Source: Acidobacteriota bacterium
GTDB taxonomy: Bacteria > Acidobacteriota > Terriglobia > 20CM-2-55-15
Assembly: GCA_003222755.1 (NCBI GenBank)
Contig: QHXA01000082.1
Location: 1,759 to 8,999 of the forward strand
Reading direction: 5' to 3'
DNA: 7,241 bases
Shown here: positions 1-6,049 of the stretch, in pieces
How positions within the stretch are numbered: position 1 is the stretch's first letter
Layout: every line of letters begins with the position of its first letter
Translations under genes and position numbers: made by a program
The notes under the pieces: generated by a model
Told to the model about the DNA's origin: nothing
The model's database searches: none
The model's input: only the letters and a program-made list of their open reading frames with translations

Positions 1-1490
1 CTTCAGAAGGAACTTGGAATGCCGCGCGTGAGCTGTTGCCGCAACTGGCCGACACCGGGATCACATTGCTCGAGGTGATGCCCGTCGCGGACTTTTCCGG
101 CAGCTTTGGTTGGGGATACGACGGTGTAGATCTTTTTGCGCCGACACGCCTCTACGGTACACCTGATGAATTCCGTGATTTTGTCGATCGTGCGCATGCA
201 CTCGGACTCGGCGTCATACTCGATGTTGTTTACAATCACCTTGGTCCGGATGGCAATTACCTGAAAGAATTTTCGCCCGCGTACTTCAGCAGTCAATATG
301 ACAACGAATGGGGCGAAGCCATCAACTTCGATGGCGAGGGTTGTGATGGAGTGCGCGAATTTTTCGTCTCGAATGCGCGCTATTGGATCGAAGAGTTTCA
401 CCTCGACGGCCTGCGGCTGGATGCAACGCAACAAATCTTCGACAGTTCATCCGAGCACATTCTGGTGACCATCAGCCGCGAGGCGCGCCGGGCGGCGGGA
501 CGGCGCTCGATCGTACTTATCGCGGAGAACGAACCGCAAGACTCCATCCTAGCGCGTTCGGCCGACACCGGTGGATACGGGCTCGACGCCGTGTGCAACG
601 ATGATTTCCATCACACGGCGCGAGTCGCCCTCACAGGACGCACTGAAGCGTATTACTCCGACTACCGCGGCAGCCCGCAGGAGTTCATCTCCGCTCTGAA
701 ATGGGGATTTCTCTTTCAAGGGCAGTACTACACGTGGCAGCGGGGGCGTCGCGGCACGCCTGCGCTGGATCTTCCGCCTGCCGCCTTCGTCATCTACATT
801 CAAAATCACGACCAGCTTGCAAATTCCGTCCGAGGCTCGCGGCCGCAGCAACTCAGCTCTCCCGGCCAATACCGGGCGATTACGGCCTTGCTTCTTCTCG
901 GTCCCAACACGCCGATGCTATTTCAAGGACAGGAGTATGGGGCATCGACGCCGTTCCTATATTTTTCCGATCACCATAAGGAGCTTGCCGCGCTTGTCCA
1001 AAAGGGACGGGCCGATTTTCTTGCTCAGTTTCCAAGCATGGCGCATTCACATGCCGAATTCACTATGGGCGCCCCTCATGATGCTGCCACCTTCGAGCGA
1101 TGTAAACTCATCCAAGCCGAGCGCAGCCATAACGTGCACTGGCTGACGCTACACAAAGATCTCTTAAGAATGCGCCGCGAAGATCCGGTGTTCGGGGCCC
1201 AGCGGTCCGACTGGATTTACGGAGCGGTCTTAGGATCAGAAGCTTTCGTGCTGCGATTCTTCGGAGGCTCACACGGCGACCGCCTGCTGTTGGTCAATTT
1301 GGGCCAGGATCTCCACCTTCGGCCGGCGCCGGAGCCCTTGCTTGCTCCACCCAATGGCGCGCGTTGGGAGATGCTCTGGTCCAGCGAAGATACGCGATAT
1401 GGAGGTTCCGGAACGACGCCAATGCGGAAGACCGAAACGTGGAATATTCCCGGACATTGTGCGGTGGTGATGTATGAAAGAAGTGAATAA
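1..1490 (+). CDS. treZ: Malto-oligosyltrehalose trehalohydrolase, 5'-truncated by window edge
   Basis: This cytoplasmic GH13 enzyme hydrolyses the alpha-1,4 bond next to the terminal trehalose of maltooligosyl-trehalose, releasing trehalose (TreY/TreZ pathway). The frame is open from base 3 and ends at TAA 1488-1490, giving about 495 visible residues. Family members have roughly 560-620, so the N-terminal E-set/CBM48-like domain is outside the window. All four GH13 regions are visible: DVVYNH (222-239), GLRLDA with the nucleophile Asp at 420-422, IAENEPQ with the acid/base Glu at 525-527, and IQNHDQ with the stabilising Asp at 810-812. The stretch VADFSGSFGWGYDGVDLFAP and the segment after YNHLGPDGNYL are typical of TreZ rather than of the glycogen branching enzyme GlgB. 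The C-terminal beta domain (about 1250-1485) is present, and no frameshift is seen. The gene overlaps the debranching gene by 17 bases. TreY is not in the window and may lie upstream. Family assignment is firm; the substrate is inferred from the family. Confidence 0.93.
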   Translation, partial: SEGTWNAARELLPQLADTGITLLEVMPVADFSGSFGWGYDGVDLFAPTRLYGTPDEFRDFVDRAHALGLGVILDVVYNHLGPDGNYLKEFSPAYFSSQYDNEWGEAINFDGEGCDGVREFFVSNARYWIEEFHLDGLRLDATQQIFDSSSEHILVTISREARRAAGRRSIVLIAENEPQDSILARSADTGGYGLDAVCNDDFHHTARVALTGRTEAYYSDYRGSPQEFISALKWGFLFQGQYYTWQRGRRGTPALDLPPAAFVIYIQNHDQLANSVRGSRPQQLSSPGQYRAITALLLLGPNTPMLFQGQEYGASTPFLYFSDHHKELAALVQKGRADFLAQFPSMAHSHAEFTMGAPHDAATFERCKLIQAERSHNVHWLTLHKDLLRMRREDPVFGAQRSDWIYGAVLGSEAFVLRFFGGSHGDRLLLVNLGQDLHLRPAPEPLLAPPNGARWEMLWSSEDTRYGGSGTTPMRKTETWNIPGHCAVVMYERSE

Positions 1491-3606
1491 GACGACTGGC
1501 GCTCCGGACGCGCGTCCGATGATGAAAGACGAACTCGCTATCGAACACGTGATCCTGAATCTCATGCCTTGGACCAAAAGATCAGGAAGCGAAGGTCCGG
1601 ACCCTGTTCTGTTGCTCACGCGCGAATGGCTCGTGACCAACGGGCTTGGCGGATATGCATCGGCTTCGGTTTCGGGCGCGTGCACGCGCCGGTATCACGG
1701 ACTGTTGATTGCCGCGTTGCCGGCACCGCTAGGGCGCATGGTGATGCTCAGTCACTTCGGCGAGGAGATCGCATTTGCGGATGATTCGGTGTTGGATTTT
1801 AGCGGCGAAGATGTAACCGAAGAACACATCGACTTGCCTTCGGCAGAATTCCTCAGTGAATTTCGACTGGAGGCCGGCCTCCCTGTGTGGCGACACGACA
1901 TTCGCGGCTGCATCGTTGAAAAACGATTGTGGATGCCGCATCTGCAAAATACCGTTCACATCTGCTATCGCTATCTTAGCGACACGGGAACGATCCGGTT
2001 GCGGCTGCGTCCTTCAATGCATTTCCGGGAACATGAAGCGCCCGTTTCGCTGCCGATGCACAGCGCGTACAAGGTGCAGGCCTCCGGCGACCAATACGAG
2101 GTTTGCGGCGAACCACCCATACCGCCTCTTCGATTCCGGCTTCACGGACCGAACGCAGGGTTTGTTCTCGAAGGCGGAAAATTCAAAACGATCTTTTATC
2201 GCATCGAACAAAGCCGCGGCTATGATTGCCGCGGCCCCGTCTGGAGCCCCGGATATTTGCGGACCACGCTTCATCCCGGTGAAATGTTTACCGTCATCGC
2301 TTCAACTGAACCATGGGAAACAATCCTTGCACTCGACCCCGAAGAGGCGATTCAGCGCGAACGGACTCGACGGAGAAAACTGGTTGAAGTCGCGCGGCCC
2401 GAACTGAAAAGTGGCTGGGCGGCCGAACTGATTCTCGCGGCCGATCAATTCATCATCACACCGAGCACGCGCGTCGGCGATGCCGCGCGGGCACACGCTG
2501 CCGGCGATGAGATCCGCACCGTGATCGCAGGCTACCACTGGTTCACCGACTGGGGACGCGACACCATGATCAGTCTTGACGGTCTGACGCTGGCAACCGG
2601 CCGCCATCTGGAGGCCGGTTACATTCTTCGTACGTTCGGGCACTATGTTCGAGACGGACTAATACCTAACATGTTCCCGGAAGGCGAAAACAAAGGTCTG
2701 TACCATACGGCCGATGCCACCCTGTGGTACTTCCATGCCATCGAGAAATACCTTGCGGTAACGAATGATCGTGACACGCTGGTGCAGCTGCTGCCGAAGC
2801 TCATCGACATCGTCGAGCACCATGTCCGCGGCACACGCTTTGGAATCGGTGTCGATCCGGCGGATGGATTGTTGCGCCAGGGTGAAGAAGGCTACCAGCT
2901 TACTTGGATGGATGCCAAAGTGGGCGACTGGGTGGTCACACCCCGCCGCGGAAAAGCCGTGGAGATCAATGCGCTCTGGTACAACGCGCTTCGTTTGATG
3001 GAAATATGGGTTCGCGAAGAATTGAGCGAAACGGATGCTCATAAGTACAGCGAACTTGCGACACGCGTTTACGAGTCTTTCAACAAGCGCTTTTGGTATG
3101 AGGCCGGTAGTTACCTCCATGATGTGATCGATGGCCAACAGGGCGATGATCCGTCATTGCGTCCAAACCAACTGTTTGCGCTTTCGCTCTCGTACCCGGT
3201 ACTCGAACCGACTCGCTGGAAGCAAGTGTTGGATATCGTCCAGAAGTATCTTCTGACGCCCTACGGATTACGCAGTCTTGCACCGGGAGACCCCAATTAT
3301 AAGAAGCAGTACTACGGCGATCTGCGGTCGCGTGATGCGGCCTATCATCAAGGGACCGTCTGGGGTTGGCTCATGGGCCCGTTTATTGATGCGTGGCTGC
3401 GCGTCTACCCTGACGATTTTGAAGGCGCACGCAAGTTTCTCGATGGATTTCCAAAACACCTTGGCGAGGCTTGCATCGGTTCGATCAGCGAAATCTTCGA
3501 TGCAGACGAGCCCTTCATTCCGCGCGGCTGCGTGGCGCAGGCGTGGAGCGTTGCAGAAGTGTTACGGTGCTGGGTAAAAACGATGGGTAAGCAAACAGTA
3601 CTGTAG
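1474..3606 (+). CDS. Glycogen debranching enzyme, amylo-alpha-1,6-glucosidase type (GDE_N + GDE_C)
   Basis: The predicted 710-residue protein removes alpha-1,6 branch glucose from glycogen or limit dextrins in the cytoplasm. The N-terminal GDE_N domain starts near residue 50 with REWLVTNGLGGYAS, followed by TRRYHGLL. The C-terminal (alpha/alpha)6 GDE_C domain carries YHWFTDWGRDTM (354-365), GLIPNMFPEG, WMDAK (478-482), HQGTVWGW (625-632) and SISEIFD (670-676). Asp480 and Glu673 are the likely catalytic acids by family analogy. Length is normal for the bacterial GH133-type family. The ATG at 1474 overlaps treZ by 17 bases, with only a GGTGGTG-like stretch (about 1463-1469) upstream, so translational coupling is likely. 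Met16/Met17 (1519, 1522) are possible alternative starts, because the first ~45 residues are not conserved-looking. The stop codon sits at the edge of the downstream palindromic element. This is not the TreX/GlgX type, which belongs to GH13. Confidence 0.93.
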   Translation: MKEVNKTTGAPDARPMMKDELAIEHVILNLMPWTKRSGSEGPDPVLLLTREWLVTNGLGGYASASVSGACTRRYHGLLIAALPAPLGRMVMLSHFGEEIAFADDSVLDFSGEDVTEEHIDLPSAEFLSEFRLEAGLPVWRHDIRGCIVEKRLWMPHLQNTVHICYRYLSDTGTIRLRLRPSMHFREHEAPVSLPMHSAYKVQASGDQYEVCGEPPIPPLRFRLHGPNAGFVLEGGKFKTIFYRIEQSRGYDCRGPVWSPGYLRTTLHPGEMFTVIASTEPWETILALDPEEAIQRERTRRRKLVEVARPELKSGWAAELILAADQFIITPSTRVGDAARAHAAGDEIRTVIAGYHWFTDWGRDTMISLDGLTLATGRHLEAGYILRTFGHYVRDGLIPNMFPEGENKGLYHTADATLWYFHAIEKYLAVTNDRDTLVQLLPKLIDIVEHHVRGTRFGIGVDPADGLLRQGEEGYQLTWMDAKVGDWVVTPRRGKAVEINALWYNALRLMEIWVREELSETDAHKYSELATRVYESFNKRFWYEAGSYLHDVIDGQQGDDPSLRPNQLFALSLSYPVLEPTRWKQVLDIVQKYLLTPYGLRSLAPGDPNYKKQYYGDLRSRDAAYHQGTVWGWLMGPFIDAWLRVYPDDFEGARKFLDGFPKHLGEACIGSISEIFDADEPFIPRGCVAQAWSVAEVLRCWVKTMGKQTVL

Positions 3607-3623
3607 CCGCGGTCTATTGCGCG

Positions 3624-3689
3624 CACGCCGGAGGCGTGTCAGGAAATTAGCCGGGGGTACGCGTACGTCTTTTGTGCGCGTACCCCCGG
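3624..3689 (+). repeat. Left REP-like unit: two hairpins joined by a 12-base linker
   Basis: The first hairpin is 3624-3638, a 6-bp stem (CACGCC/GGCGTG) with a GGA loop. A linker TCAGGAAATTAG (3639-3650) follows. The second hairpin is 3651-3689, with 13 perfect pairs (CCGGGGGTACGCG) plus three more including one G-T pair, closing on a 7-base loop GTCTTTT. The base of the second hairpin is shared with the right unit; its tip is not. Confidence 0.8.
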
Positions 3690-3712
3690 AATAACGAGAT
3701 TGACCACATGCA

Positions 3713-3757
3713 CACCCTAAAAAGGGTGCGAGGAGTCCTCGCACCCTTTTCAGGGTG
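3713..3757. repeat. Central 45-base palindrome with alternative foldings
   Basis: The arms are CACCCT (3713-3718) and AGGGTG (3752-3757), then an A/C mismatch (3719/3751), then a perfect 15-base inverted repeat (3720-3734 with 3736-3750) around a single central G at 3735. The same bases can instead form two small hairpins, 3713-3728 (6 bp, AAAA loop) and 3741-3758 (7 bp, TTTC loop). The centre coincides within a base with the midpoint of the 38-base outer repeats (3734.5). Confidence 0.85.
3719..3750. terminator. Bidirectional intrinsic terminator between convergent genes
   Basis: A GC-rich stem GGGTGCGAGG/CCTCGCACCC (3724-3733 with 3738-3747) is preceded by five A (3719-3723) and followed by four T (through 3750), counting the last stem-adjacent T at 3747 with the tract. 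Read on plus it ends in TTTT; read on minus it ends in TTTTT. It lies about 112 bases past the debranching-enzyme stop and about 120 bases past the hemerythrin stop, so it can end both transcripts. Termination is inferred from structure. Confidence 0.65.
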
Positions 3758-3780
3758 CCGAGGTCGTTTGGTTCAAACAA

Positions 3781-3845
3781 CCGGGGGTTGCGCTCGCTCC
3801 CGCTCGCTTAACCCCCGGCTAATTTCCTGACACGCCTCCGGCGTG
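3781..3845 (-). repeat. Right REP-like unit, mirror copy of the left unit
   Basis: Read on the minus strand, this unit has the same parts in the same order as the left one: hairpin CACGCC-GGA-GGCGTG (3831-3845), identical linker (3819-3830), and a hairpin with a CCGGGGGTT/AACCCCCGG stem (3781-3789 with 3810-3818). The tip differs: it is a 20-base stretch containing CGCTCGCT twice (3791-3798, 3801-3808), which can add three pairs after a 2-base bulge. The arms are identical to the left unit, while the apical sequence is unrelated. Confidence 0.8.
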
Positions 3846-3870
3846 CGCAAGGCTACAGTTTTTGAAGTGC

Positions 3871-4329
3871 TCACGCGGCGAGTGTGACCAGGATTTTCCT
3901 TCGGTCTTCCATCTCCAGTCCCAGCTCTTCCAGGCGGTATTCCGGGAGGTTTTTTCGAGCTTCATCAAAGATATCGCTTTCTTCCATGTCGATATGCCGG
4001 AGGACTTCGTCCATCAGCACCGACATCTTCTGCTCGAAATTTTTATCTGTGCCATGCATCGCGTTCAATTCCTGAAGCAGCTTCTCGACGGACCGATGCT
4101 CCTGTTCCGCTTGCGAAACGAGCTCGGCCCCTCGCGTTGAAGATGTCGTGGTTAGGGCGGGATAGAAGATATCCTGCTCCATTTGTGAGTGGACCAGAAT
4201 TTCCCGTTGAATTTCGTTGAAGAGATCCTTTTTCCCGTTCGGAGTGCGAGTGTGGGACGGCTTCTTGAACTTATTGAACAGATCCTTCAAGGCTGCGTGA
4301 TCATTTTTCAGGAGAACTGTTACCTTCAT
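3871..4329 (-). CDS. Hemerythrin HHE cation-binding domain protein
   Basis: This is a predicted 152-residue soluble four-helix-bundle protein. It has the two HHE half-motifs: His11 (NDHAALK), His47-x3-Glu51 (HSQMEQ), His78 (EQEHRS) and His112-x3-Glu116 (HIDMEE), the ligand set for a di-iron centre. Proteins of this family bind O2 or protect iron and redox centres; the exact role here is unknown. The ATG at 4329 is chosen because GGAGG (4339-4343 on the complement) lies 9 bases upstream. An in-frame TTG at 4377 would add 16 residues but would bury this ribosome site in coding sequence. It is downstream of the CsbD gene on the same strand (57-base gap), so the two are probably co-transcribed. 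Transcription likely ends at the bidirectional terminator. The C-terminal ~28 residues beyond the bundle are charged. Confidence 0.92.
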   Translation of the reverse strand: MKVTVLLKNDHAALKDLFNKFKKPSHTRTPNGKKDLFNEIQREILVHSQMEQDIFYPALTTTSSTRGAELVSQAEQEHRSVEKLLQELNAMHGTDKNFEQKMSVLMDEVLRHIDMEESDIFDEARKNLPEYRLEELGLEMEDRRKILVTLAA

Positions 4330-4338
4330 TCTTTCTCT

Positions 4339-4353
4339 CCTCCGCAAAGCGGA
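4339..4353 (-). promoter_or_regulatory. Hemerythrin ribosome binding site next to a small hairpin
   Basis: On the minus strand GGAGG (4343 to 4339) sits 9 bases before the ATG at 4329 and fixes that start. The preceding bases form a perfect 5-bp stem (TCCGC/GCGGA, 4349-4353 with 4341-4345) with a TTT loop. This stem takes up the first three bases of the GGAGG, so the site may be partly masked. Confidence 0.6.
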
Positions 4354-4386
4354 TTCGTATTGCACGATAAATGCCAAAGACTCCAG

Positions 4387-4608
4387 CTACGCAATGCGTC
4401 TCCGTTGTTCGTCGGGCATGCTGCAGAAGTCATTCACTTCCCTTTCAGCCTGCTCGCGGCCATATCCGTACCGTTCTTGCAGTTTGCCAATGAACTTTTC
4501 CGCGTCACCTTGAATCTGGTCAACGTCGTCGTCGGTGAGCTTGCCCCACCATTGTCGGACGTCTCCCTTTACTTGAAGCCATTTCCCTTTTAGAATGTCT
4601 GTGTTCAT
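4387..4608 (-). CDS. CsbD-family stress-response protein
   Basis: A predicted 73-residue, highly charged cytoplasmic protein. The core MNTDILKGKWLQVKGDVRQ followed by WWGKLTDDDVDQIQGD and IGKLQERYGYGREQAE matches the CsbD/YjbJ family along its full length; the family is usually 60-75 residues. Members are induced by general stress, osmotic stress or stationary phase, but their biochemical activity is not known. The start is ATG 4608, with an AAGGGGAG ribosome site (4613-4620 complement). A GTG/ATG further upstream would run into the neighbouring gene's start. It is first in a likely two-gene operon with the hemerythrin gene and divergent from the DUF72 gene, with only 34 bases between the chosen starts. 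I could not identify its promoter, which must overlap the start of the DUF72 gene. Confidence 0.9.
   Translation of the reverse strand: MNTDILKGKWLQVKGDVRQWWGKLTDDDVDQIQGDAEKFIGKLQERYGYGREQAEREVNDFCSMPDEQRRRIA
4568..4596 (+). promoter_or_regulatory. Candidate sigma70-type promoter for the DUF72 gene, inside csbD
   Basis: TTTACT (4568-4573, 4/6 match to the -35 consensus) and TAGAAT (4591-4596, 5/6 match to the -10) are spaced by exactly 17 bases. Transcription would start near 4603, upstream of the ATG at 4643. This would exclude the ATG at 4595, which lies within the -10. The promoter lies within the 5' codons of the divergent CsbD gene. It is judged by eye only. Confidence 0.35.
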
Positions 4609-4642
4609 AGTGCTCCCCTTCGGACCAGGTCGTGCACTTGCC

Positions 4643-5473
4643 ATGCCAACTACAGATCAACATGAGATGGCACGAGCGTACATCGGCACCAGCGGCTGGA
4701 ATTACAAACATTGGTGGAATGGTGTCTTCTATCCGAAAGAGTTGAGACCCTCGGAGTGGCTGAAGTTGTTCGTCGAACATTTCGAAACAGTCGAGATCAA
4801 CAATAGCTTTTACCGATTACCGAGCGAAGGCGCATTCCAAAGCTGGCGAACTCAAGTTCCAAAGGGTTTCATTTTCGCTGTCAAGGCGAGCCGATTTATC
4901 ACGCACATCAAGCGCCTGAAAGATCCAGAAGAACCGCTGGAGCTGTTCTTCTCACGGGCTAAGCATTTGCAGGATCGGCTGGGCCCCATACTCTTTCAAT
5001 TACCACCACGATTCAAATTAAACCTCGAGCGTCTCGGGATCTTTCTCGAGGCCTTAAAGAATCACACTGCAAAAAACAAGATTCGCTGCGCTCTCGAAGT
5101 TCGTGACGCGACATGGCTCGTGGCGCCAGTGTTCGAATTGCTACGGGTGCATCACGTCGCGCTCTGCTTTGCCGACTGGCGGGAGACGCATGTGACTCAG
5201 CCGGTCACTGCGGATTTTGTGTACGTCCGAAGACACTCCGGACCCGAGGAAGGCGGAAACTACCCGAAGAGATATTTGGATCGCGATCTGGAGCATATAC
5301 ACAGTTGGCTGAAAGCCGGGCTCGACGTGTACGTTTACTTCAACAACGACATGGGTGGACATGCCATTCGAAATGCAAAATACGTCGCGCAGGCGCTGCT
5401 CAACGGCGGCAGCGGTAAACGAAAGCAGGCGGCAAGTTCAGCCAAACCACAGGACTACGTGAAACACTGGTGA
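4643..5473 (+). CDS. DUF72 domain-containing protein (YecE-like TIM-barrel family)
   Basis: A predicted 276-residue protein of the DUF72 family, whose members have a TIM-barrel fold and no agreed biochemical activity. The visible family blocks, in order, are YIGTSGWNYKHW (residues 13-24), VEINNSFYRLP, FAVKASRFITHIKRL, LGPILFQLPPRF, CALEVRDATW, FADWRE, YVRRHSGP and a terminal YVYFNNDMGGHAIRNA. Length agrees with the family (about 230-290). Starts at 4595, 4643 and 4667 are possible. I prefer 4643: AGGT lies ~10 bases upstream, and the candidate promoter overlaps 4595. The ATG at 4667 leaves only four residues before the conserved YIGTSGW and is also plausible. The family core ends around 5407. 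The last ~22 residues (GGSGKRKQAASSAKPQDYVKHW-like tail, low complexity) are antisense to the neighbouring methyltransferase gene. Confidence 0.88.
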   Translation: MPTTDQHEMARAYIGTSGWNYKHWWNGVFYPKELRPSEWLKLFVEHFETVEINNSFYRLPSEGAFQSWRTQVPKGFIFAVKASRFITHIKRLKDPEEPLELFFSRAKHLQDRLGPILFQLPPRFKLNLERLGIFLEALKNHTAKNKIRCALEVRDATWLVAPVFELLRVHHVALCFADWRETHVTQPVTADFVYVRRHSGPEEGGNYPKRYLDRDLEHIHSWLKAGLDVYVYFNNDMGGHAIRNAKYVAQALLNGGSGKRKQAASSAKPQDYVKHW

Positions 5474-5966
5474 AGTAATTCGGCAGTAAGCTCGCAAATG
5501 TTCTTGCAGCCGGCAGAGCCAAGCCATGCACGTACGCAAAGGTGACGAATCGCCCGCCTGGTTTCAACACGTGCATCATCTCGTCCAGACACTTCACTTG
5601 CGTCGATTTCGACAGTGCGGCCCAGGGCAGTCCGGAAACAATGCAATCCACCGATCGCATTCCAGCGTAGTTGCAGATGTCTCGTGCGTTCGCGGCCGTA
5701 TCCTGGAATAACCGCACGCCTGGATAACGCGCCTTGAAAGCTGCGGCGAACTGAGGATTCACCTCGATGGCCGCGAATTTCGCATCGGGCTTCAGTTCGC
5801 GCAAAATGAAGTCGGTAAAAACGCCGGTGCCGGGACCGTACTCCAGAACGGCTTCGGCCGCCCCCAGCCGAAGATCCTCAATCATTCTTCGAGCTAAGAA
5901 CGACGAACTCGGCGCAATTGCGCCGGTGGTAACTGGGCGAGCTATAGCTTGTTTAAGAAATTTCAC
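5400..5966 (-). CDS. Class I SAM-dependent methyltransferase, PmtA-like phospholipid N-methyltransferase family
   Basis: A predicted 188-residue protein. The N-terminal RPVTTGAIAPSSSFLARRM (10-28) is characteristic of the PmtA/COG3963 group, which methylates phosphatidylethanolamine at the membrane surface. The SAM-binding glycine loop is EYGPGTG (42-48), the acidic residue after strand 2 is Glu68 (AIEVNP), and the strand-4 motif is SGLPWA (111-116). The conserved C-terminal end NLPPAFVYRCRR is intact, so the protein is complete. Distant members are often labelled rRNA adenine dimethylase-like, so the lipid substrate is an inference. The start is GTG 5966; upstream codons in this frame offer no other start, and no Shine-Dalgarno sequence is visible. 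The gene overlaps the convergent DUF72 gene by 74 bases at its 3' end and diverges from the RidA gene. Confidence 0.88.
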   Translation of the reverse strand: MKFLKQAIARPVTTGAIAPSSSFLARRMIEDLRLGAAEAVLEYGPGTGVFTDFILRELKPDAKFAAIEVNPQFAAAFKARYPGVRLFQDTAANARDICNYAGMRSVDCIVSGLPWAALSKSTQVKCLDEMMHVLKPGGRFVTFAYVHGLALPAARTFASLLPNYFTSVSRSPVVWLNLPPAFVYRCRR

Positions 5967-5974
5967 GGGGAGAA

Positions 5975-5980
5975 ATTGTA
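5975..5980 (-). promoter_or_regulatory. Candidate -10 box giving a near-leaderless methyltransferase transcript
   Basis: TACAAT on the minus strand (5980 to 5975, 5/6 match to TATAAT) ends 8 bases before the GTG at 5966. Transcription would therefore start at or within a few bases of the start codon. There is no convincing -35 box. The lack of a Shine-Dalgarno sequence would fit leaderless translation. Confidence 0.25.
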
Positions 5981-6028
5981 GCCGATGAAACGCTAGATCC
6001 GGTCAGGATTCTTCTGGTGTTCTTACGA

Positions 6029-6034
6029 TATACT
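6029..6034 (+). promoter_or_regulatory. Candidate -10 box for the RidA-MFS operon
   Basis: TATACT (5/6 match to TATAAT) lies 23 bases before the GTG at 6058, in the 91-base gap between divergent genes. No good -35 box is seen 16-18 bases upstream, so this is a weak call. Confidence 0.28.
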
Positions 6035-6044
6035 TCCGCGCACC

Positions 6045-6049
6045 AGGAG
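6045..6049 (+). promoter_or_regulatory. Ribosome binding site deciding the RidA start
   Basis: AGGAG at 6045-6049 is 8 bases from GTG 6058 but only 2 bases from TTG 6052. Spacing therefore favours GTG 6058 as the start. Confidence 0.65.

Larger units (their letters stand above)
3600..3859. repeat. Composite inverted-repeat element (BIME/MITE-like), no coding capacity
   Basis: A nested, almost symmetric 260-base structure fills the gap between two convergent genes. The outer arms are a perfect 9-base inverted repeat (3600-3608 with 3851-3859) and a perfect 38-base inverted repeat (3621-3658 with 3811-3848). Twelve bases separate the left pair of arms and two bases the right pair. Inside lie one further large hairpin on each side and a central palindrome. 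There is no ORF and no transposase, and I find no convincing target-site duplication. The layout resembles paired REP units (BIME) or a miniature inverted-repeat element. Which of these it is cannot be decided from one copy. Confidence 0.85.

Noticed and set aside
1505..1518. Perfect 14-base palindrome CGGACGCGCGTCCG near the debranching-enzyme start
   Set aside because: About 0.4 perfect 14-base palindromes are expected by chance in a window of this size, and more in GC-rich DNA; it lies in coding sequence.
1269..1685. 138-codon minus-strand ORF across the treZ/debranching junction
   Set aside because: Antisense to two conserved proteins, with no motif of its own.
3690..3780. Possible small RNA gene in the element centre
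   Set aside because: Hairpins are present but there is no promoter-like sequence within the segment; termination explains the structure better.
3621..3848. CRISPR array or IS element at the repeat region
   Set aside because: There are only two copies, in inverted orientation, with no regular spacers. The interior has no transposase gene and no clear target-site duplication flanks it.
4330..4377. Hemerythrin start at the upstream TTG (4377)
   Set aside because: The strong GGAGG at 4339-4343 is correctly spaced for ATG 4329, and the extra residues are not part of the HHE fold.
4189..4593. 134-codon plus-strand ORF antisense to the hemerythrin and CsbD genes
   Set aside because: It spans two well-supported genes and their gap on the opposite strand, and its translation resembles no family.
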